A stretch of DNA of 24,298 nt from Stachybotrys elegans (lineage: Eukaryota > Ascomycota > Sordariomycetes > Hypocreales > Stachybotryaceae), in the NCBI GenBank assembly GCA_020746835.1, contig JAGPNK010000053.1, positions 1 to 24,298 of the forward strand. Reading direction: 5' to 3'. The translations under genes and the position numbers were made by a program. Shown here piece by piece: positions 1 through 11,373 of this stretch; within the stretch, counting starts at the first letter, position 1, and each line of letters opens with the position of its first letter. The notes below the pieces were generated by a model. The model searched no databases and was not told where the DNA came from. It was given only the letters and a program-made list of their open reading frames with translations.

Positions 1-494
1 ACTGCTGCACGGCCGTTGCTATCGTGCCATGCGGCTGTCTGAACAAGGCATTCCGCCGGATCAGAATATTTGTACGCTTTGTTGCTCTTGGGTATCGAGG
101 TCGATGTGTACGCGTACAGCCTCTATACCTCCTCACATCTCTCATCAACTCGGAGGAATAGCGAAAGCCTCACGGTGCTCTTCCAAGTTTATTCCTGGGT
201 CGTCAATGATTTGGCGGGGTAATTCTCCGTCACTACTGTCAACAGACCCCGTAATTTCCCCGACGTCTTGGCAGCCATTCAGAGGTGAACGAACCTATCC
301 TGATTCAGTAAACTCTGGCCTTAGACCTGGGGTAATGGATCTAGGGATCCAGCTATGGCTCCGCATTGGGGTCAACAGCCATCTATCAACTCGTTGGTCG
401 CGGGAAAATAGTAATTGATAACCGGACAAGCGTATGACGTACTTAGTACAGAGTGAAACAGTTCAAGCCAAGAAGTACGGGCCGATAGACCAAG
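1..494. other. upstream region of the GH1 gene, no gene seen
   Basis: No convincing coding sequence. A 129-codon open frame at 29-418 has no recognisable domain, hydrophobic signal or fungal family resemblance, and I take it as chance. Motifs fitting the carbon-repressor consensus SYGGRG occur at 214-219 (GCGGGG), 327-332 (CTGGGG) and, on the minus strand, 513-518. They would suit a glycosidase promoter, but six-base motifs are frequent by chance, so regulation by a CreA-type repressor is only a suggestion. Confidence 0.4.
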
Positions 495-500
495 TATAAG
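495..500 (+). promoter_or_regulatory. TATA-like element of the GH1 gene
   Basis: TATAAG lies 88 nt before the ATG at 583 and is followed by a pyrimidine-rich leader (about 526-575). The spacing is usual for a fungal core promoter. No transcript data support it. Confidence 0.4.
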
Positions 501-582
501 TATGGCCTGATGCCCCGGGCCCTCAGTCTGTTCTCTTCCAGCATCTTGTCCTTCTTCAATACCCTTTGCCTTTTCCGGCATC

Positions 583-2433
583 ATGATGTGGAAATTCCTT
601 GTCACTATGTCGCTTTCGGCGATTGCTGCTGCTCAACAAGTCTTTGAGCCAGTAGAGGGTCCAAGTCCTCGGCCACAATGCCGAGGTAAAGACTTCCCCA
701 ACAAGCCAACATATTCGTTCACTCCGTTTAGCTACACCATGACTACAACTGTCAGATATGCAACTTCAGCTGCTCCTCCTACAGCCACAACAACTTATGC
801 CGCCCCGTCTGAATCCTTGACATCGCTGCTACCTCCCATATCATACACGACATGGGGAAGCTGGGACCCTACTGCCACAGAGGCTGCCAGAGACACTGAC
901 GATCCATATGGAGAGGCTGCTTGGACTGCGCTATGGGAAGCGGCCGACCCCCCTGACTTTGTTCCAACTGGCCTCTACAGCACAACGGTGGAGCCGACGC
1001 CTATCCCCAGCGAGGAGCTTGTACTCCCACCACGCGACTATTTTGGACCGTCTGATTGCTACAAGTTCCCTAAAGGGTTCGACTTTGGTGTTGCGAGCTC
1101 AGCAAGTCAAATTGAGGGAGCCACAGCTCAGCAAGGAAAAGCACCCTCTCTGATGGATATATTGATCACAGACGATAGGGCCAAGAGCTACGTTACCAAC
1201 GAACATTACTATCTGTATAAGCAAGACATTGAACGAGTTGCTGCGATGGGAGTAACTCACTTCTCATTCAGCATCCCGTGGACGAGGATTCTGCCCTTTG
1301 CTCTTCCAGGAACGCCTGTCAACCAGGAAGCAATCAATCATTACAATGATGTGATCGACTTCATCATCGAAAAAGGAATGACTCCATCAATTACTCTCAT
1401 ACATTTCGATACCCCATTGCAGTTTATTGAGTCTCGAGATCCTCCCCGCATCGGATACGTTGATGGCGGATATCAGCACCCTCAATTCACCGAGTCCTTT
1501 GTGAACTACGCCAAGATTGTCATGACGCACTACGCTGACCGCATTCCCGTCTGGTATACTTTCAACGAGCCATTCCTCTACTCTAACAACGGACAATCTA
1601 TTTACAATGTTCTTCGCGCTCATGCAGAGGTATATCACTTTTACAAGGACGAGATCAAAGGCAAGGGGCGCATATCCATCAAGTTCAATAACAACTTTGG
1701 TGTTCCACGGGATCCCAAAAGTGAGGCCGATGTTGCTGCTGCAGATCACTTCAACTCTTTCCAGCTTGGTCCCTTCTGCAACCCCATATTTCTGGGTGAG
1801 GATTATCCGGAGTCTTACAAACAGACTGTTGAAGACTACGTCCCTTTGTCAACTGAAGATCTGAAGTTTATGGGGGGCACCGCAGATTACCTTGGCATCG
1901 ATCCTTACACGGCAACCGTCATTTCGCCGCCGACGCCTGGCAGCTTTGATAGCATCATAGAGTGCGCCCAAAACATTTCACACCCCCTTCAGCCTTACTG
2001 TGTTAACCAGACTACTGTCGATGTATATGGCTGGAACATTGGTTACAGATCCCAGACATATGTCTACCTCACACCGACATATCTTCGCAGCTACCTCAAC
2101 TACCTATATAACACATGGAAATCCCCCGTTGCATTGACAGAGTTCGGATTCCCTGTCTTTGGAGAGAGCGACAAGGAATTGTCAGACCAACTCTTTGACT
2201 CACCACGAAGTCAATACTATCTGAGCTTTCTTTCCGAAACATTGAAAGCCATCTGGGAAGATGGAGTGGAAGTAGTGGGCGCCTACGCATGGTCCTTTGC
2301 GGACAACTGGGAATTTGGAGATTACACGGCTCAATTCGGGATTCAATATGTCAACCGAACAACCCAAGAGAGGAGGTACAAGAAAAGCTTCTTTGATTTA
2401 GTTGACTTTATGAAGACTAGGGGAGTAAACTAG
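583..2433 (+). CDS. secreted GH1 family beta-glucosidase-like protein
   Basis: A single uninterrupted frame of 616 codons. The first ~18 residues form a signal peptide ending near AAAQQ. A long Ser/Thr/Pro-rich extension follows (about residues 20-155), then a GH1 barrel from about F162 (FPKGFDFGVASSASQIEGA, the family's N-terminal signature). The acid/base motif TFNEP places the glutamate at E329. ALTEFGFP near the C-terminus places the nucleophile at E520. AYAWSFADNWEFGDY matches the conserved AWSLxDNxEW block. GH1 enzymes are retaining glycosidases acting on beta-glucosides and related sugars, and this one should be extracellular. Oddities are the extension of about 140 residues, F in place of N after the nucleophile (TEFG instead of TENG) and HFD in place of HWD, so the substrate may differ from cellobiose. 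ATG codons at 583 and 586 are adjacent and either may be used. Confidence 0.9.
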   Translation: MMWKFLVTMSLSAIAAAQQVFEPVEGPSPRPQCRGKDFPNKPTYSFTPFSYTMTTTVRYATSAAPPTATTTYAAPSESLTSLLPPISYTTWGSWDPTATEAARDTDDPYGEAAWTALWEAADPPDFVPTGLYSTTVEPTPIPSEELVLPPRDYFGPSDCYKFPKGFDFGVASSASQIEGATAQQGKAPSLMDILITDDRAKSYVTNEHYYLYKQDIERVAAMGVTHFSFSIPWTRILPFALPGTPVNQEAINHYNDVIDFIIEKGMTPSITLIHFDTPLQFIESRDPPRIGYVDGGYQHPQFTESFVNYAKIVMTHYADRIPVWYTFNEPFLYSNNGQSIYNVLRAHAEVYHFYKDEIKGKGRISIKFNNNFGVPRDPKSEADVAAADHFNSFQLGPFCNPIFLGEDYPESYKQTVEDYVPLSTEDLKFMGGTADYLGIDPYTATVISPPTPGSFDSIIECAQNISHPLQPYCVNQTTVDVYGWNIGYRSQTYVYLTPTYLRSYLNYLYNTWKSPVALTEFGFPVFGESDKELSDQLFDSPRSQYYLSFLSETLKAIWEDGVEVVGAYAWSFADNWEFGDYTAQFGIQYVNRTTQERRYKKSFFDLVDFMKTRGVN

Positions 2434-2443
2434 GAGGAGACTG

Positions 2444-2559
2444 TATATGCGATTCCTATTTGGTGTGCCCCAATGGAATACAGACCAGCGATTTCAAGGA
2501 GGCCCCCTCTGACGACAAAGGCGGTGCCAAATCAATAGATGACAATTGGCAATAAAATT
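2444..2559 (+). repeat. dispersed CPNGI/SDDK element, copy A
   Basis: This copy starts ten bases after the GH1 stop codon. It shares most bases with the copy at 23879-23993, from a GATT..CC start through CCCCAATGG and CAATTGG to AAAATT. It is flanked by the hexamer AGACTG at 2438-2443 and 2560-2565, which may be a target duplication or chance. In one plus-strand frame it reads CPNGIQTSDFKEAPSDDKGG and onward to a Trp, then TAA. AATAAA at 2551-2556 lies within it, so it may form the 3' end of the GH1 transcript. It is not an independent gene. Confidence 0.75.
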
Positions 2560-2565
2560 AGACTG

Positions 2566-3280
2566 AGAAAAGCGTCAGGCTTGTGGCTGCGGCGATGGCG
2601 ATGCCAAAGCTTTCCCCAAGGCCAATGACATAAATGTCGTAGTTAGTGAAAAATGAGTTGGTTGATTGCGCGAAGATGATTGATAGGGAACATGTCTGCA
2701 TGTTGCCCAAGACCAAGAGAGGATATGGAGAATACAGTCGCGAACCTAACTAACGTAAAGGGCTACTCGTGCGTCAGTCGTGGTATTCCGGTGAGTAGGT
2801 GAGGAAGCTGTACCACGGCCGCCAGTGCCGTCTAGTCATCCCACCAGAAGGGGCGCTTCTATCCTGGGTCCAGAGATGTAATGAGCCTTCAAGACCAGAA
2901 GTAGGAGGCGACTGACAGGAGTATAATCACAGTCAAGATAACAGAGGATATCTCGAGGCTACCGGCCATATTTCCATCTTCGTACCCTGACGGTCTAGGT
3001 AACGCGCCGTGAGTAGTAAACGGCATGATTTCTATCCAGGTATGCTCTGTGATATTTATTCCAAGCTCAGATATTAATAACTTGCCCGCCTTTGACGCTT
3101 ATTCTGAGTTACATCTATCGTCCTCTCTACGAGCCTGCTTGATTTCCTCCTCTGGATGTATTGGGCCTCTCCATCATCCCGACTGCTTGATATAAATTCT
3201 CCTTGCTCAGCCGACTCCATACCTTCGCCTTCCCCCTCCATAGAATTGACTGGCTCAAGGTAAGGTAGGTCTGGAGTCTA
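2566..3280. other. intergenic region, convergent gene ends
   Basis: About 0.7 kb between the GH1 gene and the minus-strand hypothetical. No long frame, repeat or RNA gene was recognised. It should contain the 3' untranslated regions of both convergent genes. Confidence 0.5.
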
Positions 3281-4527
3281 CTAGATGGTCAATGCTGTGG
3301 CAGTGGTATATCGAATGGGAAATCTTACACGGGGATTGTAAATAGGATACTCTTGGAAAGAAGGGAAGACTCCATCTGGATTCTCTTCACCACGACGGCG
3401 CTTTCTTGATGATGTTTCGGTAAAAGATGTAGCAAACGGTGCCTCGACTGTATGAAGAGAACAAGCTTGTCTGGTCAATAATTCTTCAGTTAGACTCCCG
3501 TAATTCCACTGTACTTCGTGGGAATTGCCGGCAAGGATATGCAGAACCCAAAGGGAAAAGTTGATGGTCAGCTCCTCGAACTTATGCAAGTCCCCGCTAT
3601 CCTCGGACCTATAATTTGTCCAAGGGATTACTTTGTATTCCATCAAGCCACGGTCGCGCAATGCCTCCACTACCTGGGCTCTTTGACGATTCGAGTGGTT
3701 TGGAAACGAGCCTCAAAACATTCGTCAGCCATTGAATTTTCAGACAGATGATGAAACCACTCACCATTCTCACCGTCGAGCGGCCTGATTCTGAAAACAA
3801 ACGCCTCATGAGATGTCAAAATGCATCCGTATCGGCAGCCACTCCTCACGCAGTATGTGTACGCCTGCCTAACAGGCATCTCGTCGTTTAAATTGCGTTT
3901 GCTCGTGTCCCAAAAACCATCCTGGTCTAGCCTATCAAGTGTTCTGGTAGATGAGAAATTCGGATACACCTTGACTTCCTTCGGCATTCTTTGGTTGGTT
4001 CTCCAGAAGGATTGCTTATCGCGCTCTTCACAAGAAGTGCAAAGCAAAACAGAAGTTATGTCCACTTTCAGCCTCGATGGATTCTTCCTTTTGGTCTTGT
4101 AATCTGCCATATCGGACCTCTTTTTCTTTTTCTTCCCTCCGTCTTGTTGGAGAGTCGATGCTTTAGGCTTCCAAGGACTCGGGCTCCAAGTAGTTGGATG
4201 GAGTGTATTCTCAACTGTTCTGAGAGCTGTTTTGGTCATGAAGATGGTCCAATGTTCCAAGAGATGAACAGTCGAGCCTTCAACTTCGAGATCCTTCTGA
4301 ACCCGATCAATATGGGGTATATGGAAGCCATCACGCCTCCGGTACGCTTCTTGTATGAGCTGACCATCATATAACTGCTTGAAGACACCCATGTTGAAAT
4401 CTTCCCATTCCTTTAGCTTCCTCGGAGTAAAATAGCCTTGATTGCTCGTGTTGCCCCTCCCCTCAGAACGAGGCATAACCCGAGGGTTCTCGATTGTAAG
4501 ATATTCGAAGATGGATGTATTTGCCAT
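3281..4527 (-). CDS. fungal-specific hypothetical protein (two exons)
   Basis: My model is complement(3281..3669, 3765..4527), 383 residues. The 95-nt intron (3670-3764) has donor GTGAGT and acceptor GTAG, and joins the frames cleanly. A second donor (intron start 3773) also keeps frame. The first exon carries a Lys-rich patch (GGKKKKKRSD), then DGFW.TSKRNLNDEMPVRQAY and CRYGCILTSHEAFVFRIRP. The second carries LMEYKVIPW and INFSLWVLHILAGN. These blocks recall a large, poorly characterised family of fungal proteins that is often multicopy. No catalytic domain is evident, and the Lys-rich patch could be a nuclear localisation signal. It is divergent from the FTA2-like gene, about 460 bp away. 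No function can be given. Confidence 0.75.
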
Positions 4528-4989
4528 GTCGGACTGGGTAGATTTCTGTGCCTATCCGAGCGGGGCATTCAAGTATAGCAAAACCAGCACGTATTACAAG
4601 ACAAAGATATACTTATACTAAACAGGTGGGTTGCAATAAGGCGACCGGCCCCCATCCAAACTGCATAGCAATGTTTCCAGAAATATCCATCAGCCGTCGG
4701 CGTTACTACATTTTCTATATGCGGAACGGAGTAATAGCCTACTATGGGAGAATCAAACCAACATACATGCTTTCTCATGTAACGTTTCAATAGCCTCAGT
4801 GTGAGTGGGTGTTTCCCCGCTTTCTCAGAACAAATGAGAATGTGCCGCGTCATAAGATGGGTGGACATGAGCGCCAGTTGTCTCATTTGCCTACCAGTTT
4901 CAGCTATTGATAAAAGTGCTGGTCGCTTCCACATTCTCCCACCCGCAAAATGTCTGGTTATGGTCTGTCCCTCCCATTTGAAGTGCAAA

Positions 4990-6115
4990 ATGGTCCGAAC
5001 CAGAAGTCGCGCGACGGTGAAGTCAACGCCACTCGCCAGTGCGAAATCGTCAACACAGGGGATAACCAATATATCCCTTCCGATCAAGAAATCGGGTAAA
5101 AGAAATGCCAAGAAGAGTAAATCGGTCCCGGGTCGTCCACAGCGCTCAACCAGTGGCAAGCAGAAAACGGGCTTTGAAGCAACACCCTCGCGTACCGAGC
5201 TCCCTCCATGCCCTGGACCAAAACTAGGGATGTTTACGCACCACAATTCAAAGATCGAATGGTTAGATAGACTGGATTTTGACCGAGGAGACGACCCAGG
5301 AATTCAAGGCTATGTTTTCCGCGTAAAGATAAGGGGGCAATTATACGCGCTCAAGATAGTAAGCACTTCTTCACCTTCGCCTCGTTTGCGCTGCATTCGC
5401 ATATACCGAAAAATGCTTGAATGTGATTCTAACAGCAAATTAACAGTTTAGAGATTACGATATAATGTCAAAGAGCTACTGGTGGGGTGCCTATCTCGGC
5501 TTCAACCATGATCCTACCATCGCCGCATATTACATGGACCCCTTTTTCTGTGAATGCCGCTCTTACGGTCGGATTCGAGAGGCTTTGGCAGATAAGAGAT
5601 TAAAGTCGAACCCAGCTGTGCCATGTTACGGCTACTTACTTCTTAGTGAAGAAGATGAGCAATATCTTGAGAGCCAAGGGGTCGATCTGGCAGCCAGCAC
5701 GAGTGATAGTGAAGACGAGCCCGAGGTGATGCAAAGGCGTCCCATCCGTGCCTTGGTGAAGGCACTCGCATCACCCAAGTCAGGTGTCACCGTGAGGAGA
5801 CAAGGGAAGATTTACGCCAACATTCTGGAGTTGAACGCGATTGGGATTTACAATAGGGATATCCGCGCTGGCAATTACAGAGACGGTCTTCTGGTGGACT
5901 TTGGCTCAGCTATGGTTGATCCGGACATAATTCTCGACAAGCTTTATCAAGACGACAAAGAGAACGTGTATACTCAGGATGAGTCCATGTTCAAAACCAT
6001 GTTGGAGGATGAGAAGATAAGGATGAAAATCAATCCTGTGGCAGTCAAAGAACACACTGCCTTGAGATCACAGCGCCAACGAAGTAAACAAGCCATTACA
6101 ATAGTTAGCACATAG
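4990..6115 (+). CDS. FTA2-domain, kinase-like protein (two exons)
   Basis: My model is join(4990..5358, 5447..6115), 345 residues. The 88-nt intron has donor GTAAGC, a TTCTAACAG branch region and acceptor TTAACAG. It restores ALKI-FRDYD across the junction. I chose the ATG at 4990 because of its purine-rich context and because no other clear ATG fits the family start, though ATGs further up (4834, 4867) are in frame. The N-terminus is basic and Ser/Thr-rich (1-75). The core begins near PPCPGPKLG. It resembles fungal proteins labelled kinetochore Sim4 complex subunit FTA2. Kinase-fold hallmarks remain: a candidate ATP lysine K122 (YALKI), NRDIRAGN with D261 and N266, and VDFGSA with the DFG at 274-276. 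The label comes from family naming, and such multicopy genes are rarely shown to act at kinetochores. Confidence 0.8.
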
Positions 6116-8190
6116 AGCATTGCTCTTTCTAACAATTTACAGCCATTTTATGATGAAAAGAGATATACAGTCCGAGATGGAAGCAGAAGAGAGCCAATAA
6201 ACAGGAGGTGGTGCCTAGTGCCCCGGCGACCAATACACAAGTGGCTGCGAGCACCATCACAAATCACTCAATCCACCCGCAGGCATGTGATGCGTTGGGA
6301 TATTGAGGTGGCCTCCCGTCTCCGGAATAACAGCAAAACAAGTATACATACACATACCTCTGCGGAGGGCTGGGGTAGCTGGGTCAGATAGAAAGCTTCA
6401 ACTAACAACACCAGGAAATCCTATAACATCGCTCGAGGCTCCCAACAGGGCTGCTAAAAAGCTTGTTCTGACAACCCACGGATACAAAAAGCCCTTGACC
6501 CCCCGGTTAGAGAAAGAAGAATCCAGATCGCAATCGTCATTCAATCCTTAATCTCAATCCAGATAAACAACAAGACAGCAGCCACAAACAACACAACAGA
6601 AGGGTCAAATCCACCCGCTCACGCTACTGAAGCAGCTGAAGCAGCTACATCAGCTCCGGCTGCCAACCATCAAAATGTTCACCCCCCCCCCCTTCCCAAC
6701 CAAAAGCCGAGACAAGTGCCTTCCACCAACATCATCCGCCAACGGTAAATCGTGCTCCACATCAAGTAAAAGAGACTGTCACAGCCCGTACCTAAACTTT
6801 AAGGGAGCAAAATTGATCTAATACGGCTTGCACAATAAAGCTGGCTTTTTAGTGAGGAGGCGTCAAAGCCATGTGCTCACATGTGGGACTGGCCGTTCGC
6901 AGATCAACCATTCCGTCTATGCAACGGTCGCGAATATCCGCCAATTATTTGCCCATGAGTGGGGGATCAGCCGCCGAGTTCGATCCACCAGGTCTCGATT
7001 AGCACGTCGCCGAAGTAGTTGATGAGGAATAACGGTGGCGAAGGCGGACTGGATTTAAGGGACTAGCCTACACCTAATTTTGCTCTACAGCTTTAAACTC
7101 TCCCGTCAGACGATCTATCTGAACCCAAAGCACGGCCCTAGACAGAAATGATGCTGGCATCTAAAGCCTCACTGGTAGGTGTTGGAATGTGTTGAACCAG
7201 CGGGTTTGGCCCCAGACCGATCTGGCGGCTCAAGTGTCAACTGTATTGCAGTAGCGCGACCAAGAAACTCCCCTTTTCAACTCGGTTTCTTAGTGCAGGC
7301 CCAACCACAACATCCTGCCACCAGATTGGAACAGAAGCGGCCGATCTACACGGCGCCTCACCAGTCCATATATGCCACCCGGAAGTTGCTCCTTTGTTAG
7401 GCTACACGGTTAACCAGATATGTCAAAAGCACTGCCGTCGTATCCGTTGATCCCAATTGCTCACATACCGAAAATAGATGACACCCAAGCCTGGTGCCCA
7501 TGAAAATTCCACGACCGGGACTAAAGGTTTGGTCTAAGGATTGAACATGTCCCCTATCGGACCCCAGTAGCGGGATCTGCAGATGGTGTTGGATTGATAG
7601 AATTAAATTTGTTTGAGCATGCAATCCAGGGCCATGGCATCTGTTATCAATATCATGTGCTTTACAGACCAGTCGACGTGAACAGCGGCGTAGGAAGCGC
7701 CCGCATAAATGTTGAAGTTGTATTTGCCATGGGCCACGCTTTTCAAAGAGTGTGGCCCTTTACTTCTAGAGCCTGGAATACTGTAAGCCCTCTTAACTGG
7801 ACCTTGCAACGATGTGATAGCTAGAGTTTGCGGCAGTAGAACGCGACGTATTTCTCCCTCAGCAGTAACCGTTGCTAGAACAAGCTTTTGAGTAGATGCC
7901 ACACATGGCGCTTGCATCGGTGCTATCACGAAAGCATCGAAAGCCCGCCGTCCTCTTTGCTAGTGCTGATCAAGAGACCTTGCTACTTTAGCAGCTGTTG
8001 GGCGGGGGAGTCGAGCAGAGAAAGCTCTCTGCATCAAAGGGAGTCCATGATGCGTCCTGCCCAACTCTGTGCTCTTAGAACTATTAATACCGGCGCATCC
8101 ATCTGCTGGTTCCCACCGAGACAATTGGACCACGCTGTGTGAAGAAGCAGCTCGCTCGTTCCTATTTATACAAAAAGTGGCATCAGCGCA
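6116..8190. other. gene-poor region of about 2 kb
   Basis: Only short frames without recognisable domains or credible splice structure. Visible landmarks are a tandem CTGAAGCAG doublet near 6628-6650 and a run of eleven C (6682-6692). No terminal repeats, transposase motifs or tRNA were recognised. A TATTTATA stretch at about 8163-8170 lies only ~20 nt before the next gene's ATG, which is close for a TATA box. Confidence 0.5.
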
Positions 8191-9350
8191 ATGGGTCTTT
8201 TCAAGAGCTTCACGGTCGCGGCCAGCTTCCTGAGCTTGGGCTCTGCCAGCGTTGTCCGCCGTTCGTTCAACGTGCCGTCTTCCAACGGCTTCCCCAACCC
8301 GGATGCTGCGCAGCAAAAGGTTATCGGTGCCCAGGCGGGCGGTCTCTTGCCAAACAGCCCTCTTCCCTCGTCTCTAGATGCGGGAAGCACCACGGCCTTC
8401 CAGCTCATCGCCTTCAACGAGCTATTTGAAACGTCGTATTTCTCCTCTCTGCTCCACAACATCACCGAAAGGCTTCCCGGCTACGAAGCCGCCGACCACC
8501 GGGTTGCAACCGCAATCAAGGCAGTTCTTGCCGTAGGCACGATTCATTTCTACCTGATCAAGGCCCTGCGCTGACTATATATGGCATGTAGCAAGAGGAG
8601 CTCCATGCAATAGGTGCGATCGCGACTCTGCAAAATGCCGGCAAGTTCGCCCCGTCTGCCTGCAAGTACCAGTTCCCGACGGCAAGCCTCGTCGACTCCA
8701 TCTTCTTTGCCGAAACATTCACCGCCGCGGTTCTAGGTGCTCTGCAGGGCGCCAATGTCCTCTTCTCTCAGGGTGGACTGTCGCCCGTTGTGCAGCTCAT
8801 CTCGTCCATCATTGGCCAGGAGGGTGAGCAAAACGGCTACTACCGCTACTTTCTCAACCGGATTCCATCCGAAAAGCCCTTCCTGACCTACGTCCCGGCC
8901 CCGTTTGCCTTCTCGGTTCTGCAGGCTGTCGTCGTGCCAGGCTCTTGCCCCTACCCGCTGTCGAATATCAACCTGCCAATCTTCCCGCTCCTCTTCCCCA
9001 ACGGCCGACCTGTTCCTATCGACCTCCTGAAGCCGGAGGACCAGATCATCAAGTTTACCGGCGATCTCTCCCAGGCGCCCAACGGCAAGAAATACATTGG
9101 GAAGCCGTGTGACGGGCTGTATCTCACCTACACGGCGGGACAGCAGCTCCCAATTTCTGTTTCCATCTTCAACGTCAAGTGGAAAGGCAGTCAGATTACC
9201 TTTGAGGCCCAGTTCCCATACACTGCGAATGTCCTGGCAGGATTCACTCACGCAGCCCTCACTACAACGAACAAGTTTGACACCCAAGATGCAGTGGCGG
9301 GTAGCACTCTTGTCGGGCCTGCTCTCCTCCAAGTTAACAACCCTATCTGA
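8191..9350 (+). CDS. secreted ferritin-like domain protein, LsdA-like (two exons)
   Basis: My model is join(8191..8532, 8592..9350), 366 residues. The 59-nt intron has a weak donor GTAGGC, a CTGAC branch motif and acceptor TGTAG, joining AIKAVLA to QEELHAIGA. Without it the frame stops at 8574. The N-terminus (MGLFKSFTVAASFLSLGSAS) is a signal peptide. Conserved blocks are TTAFQLIAFNELFETSYFSS, EELHAIGA, FAETFTAAVLGALQ and IGQEGEQNGYYRYF, matching the Ferritin_2-type domain of fungal 'late sexual development' proteins such as Aspergillus LsdA. A C-terminal beta-rich region of unknown role follows. The fold is related to ferritin, but metal binding is not established for these secreted proteins. 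The splice site may be off by a residue or two, because the family usually has slightly more sequence before QEELHA. Confidence 0.85.
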
Positions 9351-11241
9351 GCAATCCAAATAACCGCCCCTGATTACTTTCACATTGCATTAGCTTCCCT
9401 TGGCATATAATAATTACTATCGCCAGTCGTGCTAGCGTACCGAATACGCTGCCCTTATTTCCTTGATGGAGGGTGCGGATAAGCAAAAGGACAAAAGCCT
9501 ATTGCAAATTGTTAATATGATTGAGCTACATGTATTCTTACATAAATTTCTGCAGACTCAAAATCTTATAGCACCGCAAATTATGTTGACAACATTCTCA
9601 TAAAAAACTTCAGCTCCTTGTCAGCATCTCCAAACCTATCTACCATGGTGGACTGCTCTTTCCCTTTACACTACTTAGGTTTGTCATGATAGGCTGAAAT
9701 GCGAATTGTGCATAATGCCTTTAACAACGTAGCACGAGTCTCGGTATATGTGAGGTGACACTAGTCACGTCATCACACAACATGTCATTAAATTTGTCAA
9801 CGGTAGGTTCTGCGATTGGCTGTGCCACGAGTACTACCACCACGTCTAAGCCGCATGGCCCTTACGGGGCAAGGAATACACCTCTGCTTTCGAGAGCTGA
9901 GTTTAAATTCGCTTTGTGTCTCTGGCCTCTCTCTCGCGCCATGATCGTAGGCCTCAGCAACCAACCTGTACACCGCGCCTGTGTGGAGAAACTTTGAAGC
10001 AGTATTGGCCTGCAGTTACATGTCATTTACAAGCCATAAATGGCGGCAGCAGCATCTACGTCTTGTTGGAAATAGGGGTCGATCCGATGAGGGCCGTGGC
10101 TGTTAAGAAGCCTCACCTGCCACAATACCGCCACTGGGCATAGTCCAGCCGGTCTGGGGTCATGACCGAGTCGGTCCTCTCGGAGATAGGGTGATCCGTC
10201 GCTTCGTTTTTCGATTTCGGCCGACATGAACCGTGGCAGCCGTATCGCTTCGGCTGCGTCAATTAGTATCTAACCCGTTTCTATAGATAGCCTGTCAAGC
10301 AACAGCTCGAGGGAAATTGCTCACACCGTGCCAGCATTATGCTTGTTGGTCCATTTCTCACGACCGGGTATATTCAGGTATTCCTCGCCCTCGGAGTGCA
10401 GACGGGTCAGAAGCCAACGACATGGTCGTTGGATCCATGCGTCACCTTACTCAGTATGTGGGCGGCAATGCAACTTGTGATCCTAGCCTGGTTCCGATAG
10501 GCAACAGGGGCTCAGAACGCAATCGAACACCAAACTCCCCGTGTTGGAGTATTCGGATCCCTGTATCATATCCTTATCAACATGGGCGGTGGTTTGCAAC
10601 TCATTGTATTTGCCTGAATCCGCCGGCAGCGTGTTGTGTTTTGGTAGGCCTGGTGCGTCGAACGCTATGGGTAGCGGCCTTATTGGGCCGTCCATGACTT
10701 CGGAAAGCTGCAATTCAGTACCCAAACTGGCCAAGCGGGCTCGCCGAGCTGATGGGTCGCGTTCGGAATCAGACCAACCTCTTCGTAAACGAATCAGGCC
10801 TTACTCATCAGCAGGGTGTATTGGATGACTCAGACACGATCGAACCATGGTCAGCATGAAAGAGATGCAGAGAAGGCGCGGTCGCGAGAAAACACGAGAT
10901 GTCAAGCGATATTTCCTCCAAGCCCATCAGAAGGCGTTGGAAACCAGTCTGCCACTCCTCCGAGATTTCAAGATATTGAATAGATATTTTTTTACTGTGC
11001 GCAATGAGGGATAAGCATCAGCATCTGAAGTCGAGAATGTCTAAAAGTGCCGGGGTGGTTGGGGATTTGAAGAGGGGTTGGTTGTGGCTGTGTACATAAA
11101 CGACCTTCTCCACTGGGAGCTGCCAAGATGTCCGCCTGACTCTACCGGAGTAATCACGAGAATTGAGTATGGCTGAGCAGGGCGTAGCAGGAAAAACTGC
11201 ATATCTCGTATTCACGGCTGGGCTATCTCGGCCTTGCAACA
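9351..11241. other. gene-poor region of about 1.9 kb
   Basis: Several short frames (for example 10317-10697 and 10541-10828, +) show no domains, signal peptides or splice signals that would make a gene. A 13-base palindrome GACCGAGTCGGTC lies near 10163-10175. It contains CCG-N3-CGG, the kind of spaced inverted triplet bound by Zn2Cys6 regulators, but it could be chance. Otherwise I see nothing. Confidence 0.45.
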
Positions 11242-11249
11242 TATATAAA
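11242..11249 (+). promoter_or_regulatory. TATA box of the CRH-like gene
   Basis: TATATAAA lies 125 nt before the ATG and is followed by a long pyrimidine-rich tract (about 11268-11335), an arrangement common in strongly expressed fungal genes. Confidence 0.55.
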
Positions 11250-11373
11250 ACGAAGTGCTCTCTTAGTACCCCTCCATCACATCTCTTACTATCTCTCTCA
11301 GTCGGCCTCGATTTCTTTTTTCCCCAAATACTTCAGCAATCAGGGTTCGCGGCTTCGGTCACCAACAAACGCT

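Noticed and set aside
4569..5246. 225-residue open frame on the minus strand
   Set aside because: It lies antisense to the FTA2-like first exon and across the intergenic region, with no recognisable domain. The plus-strand gene explains the coding signal.
6940..7000. GAGTTCGATCC resembling a tRNA T-loop
   Set aside because: No matching acceptor stem, D-arm A box or anticodon arm could be found around it.
10317..10828. Two overlapping plus-strand open frames of about 100 residues
   Set aside because: No signal peptide, domain or plausible splicing. The composition looks like non-coding sequence read by chance.
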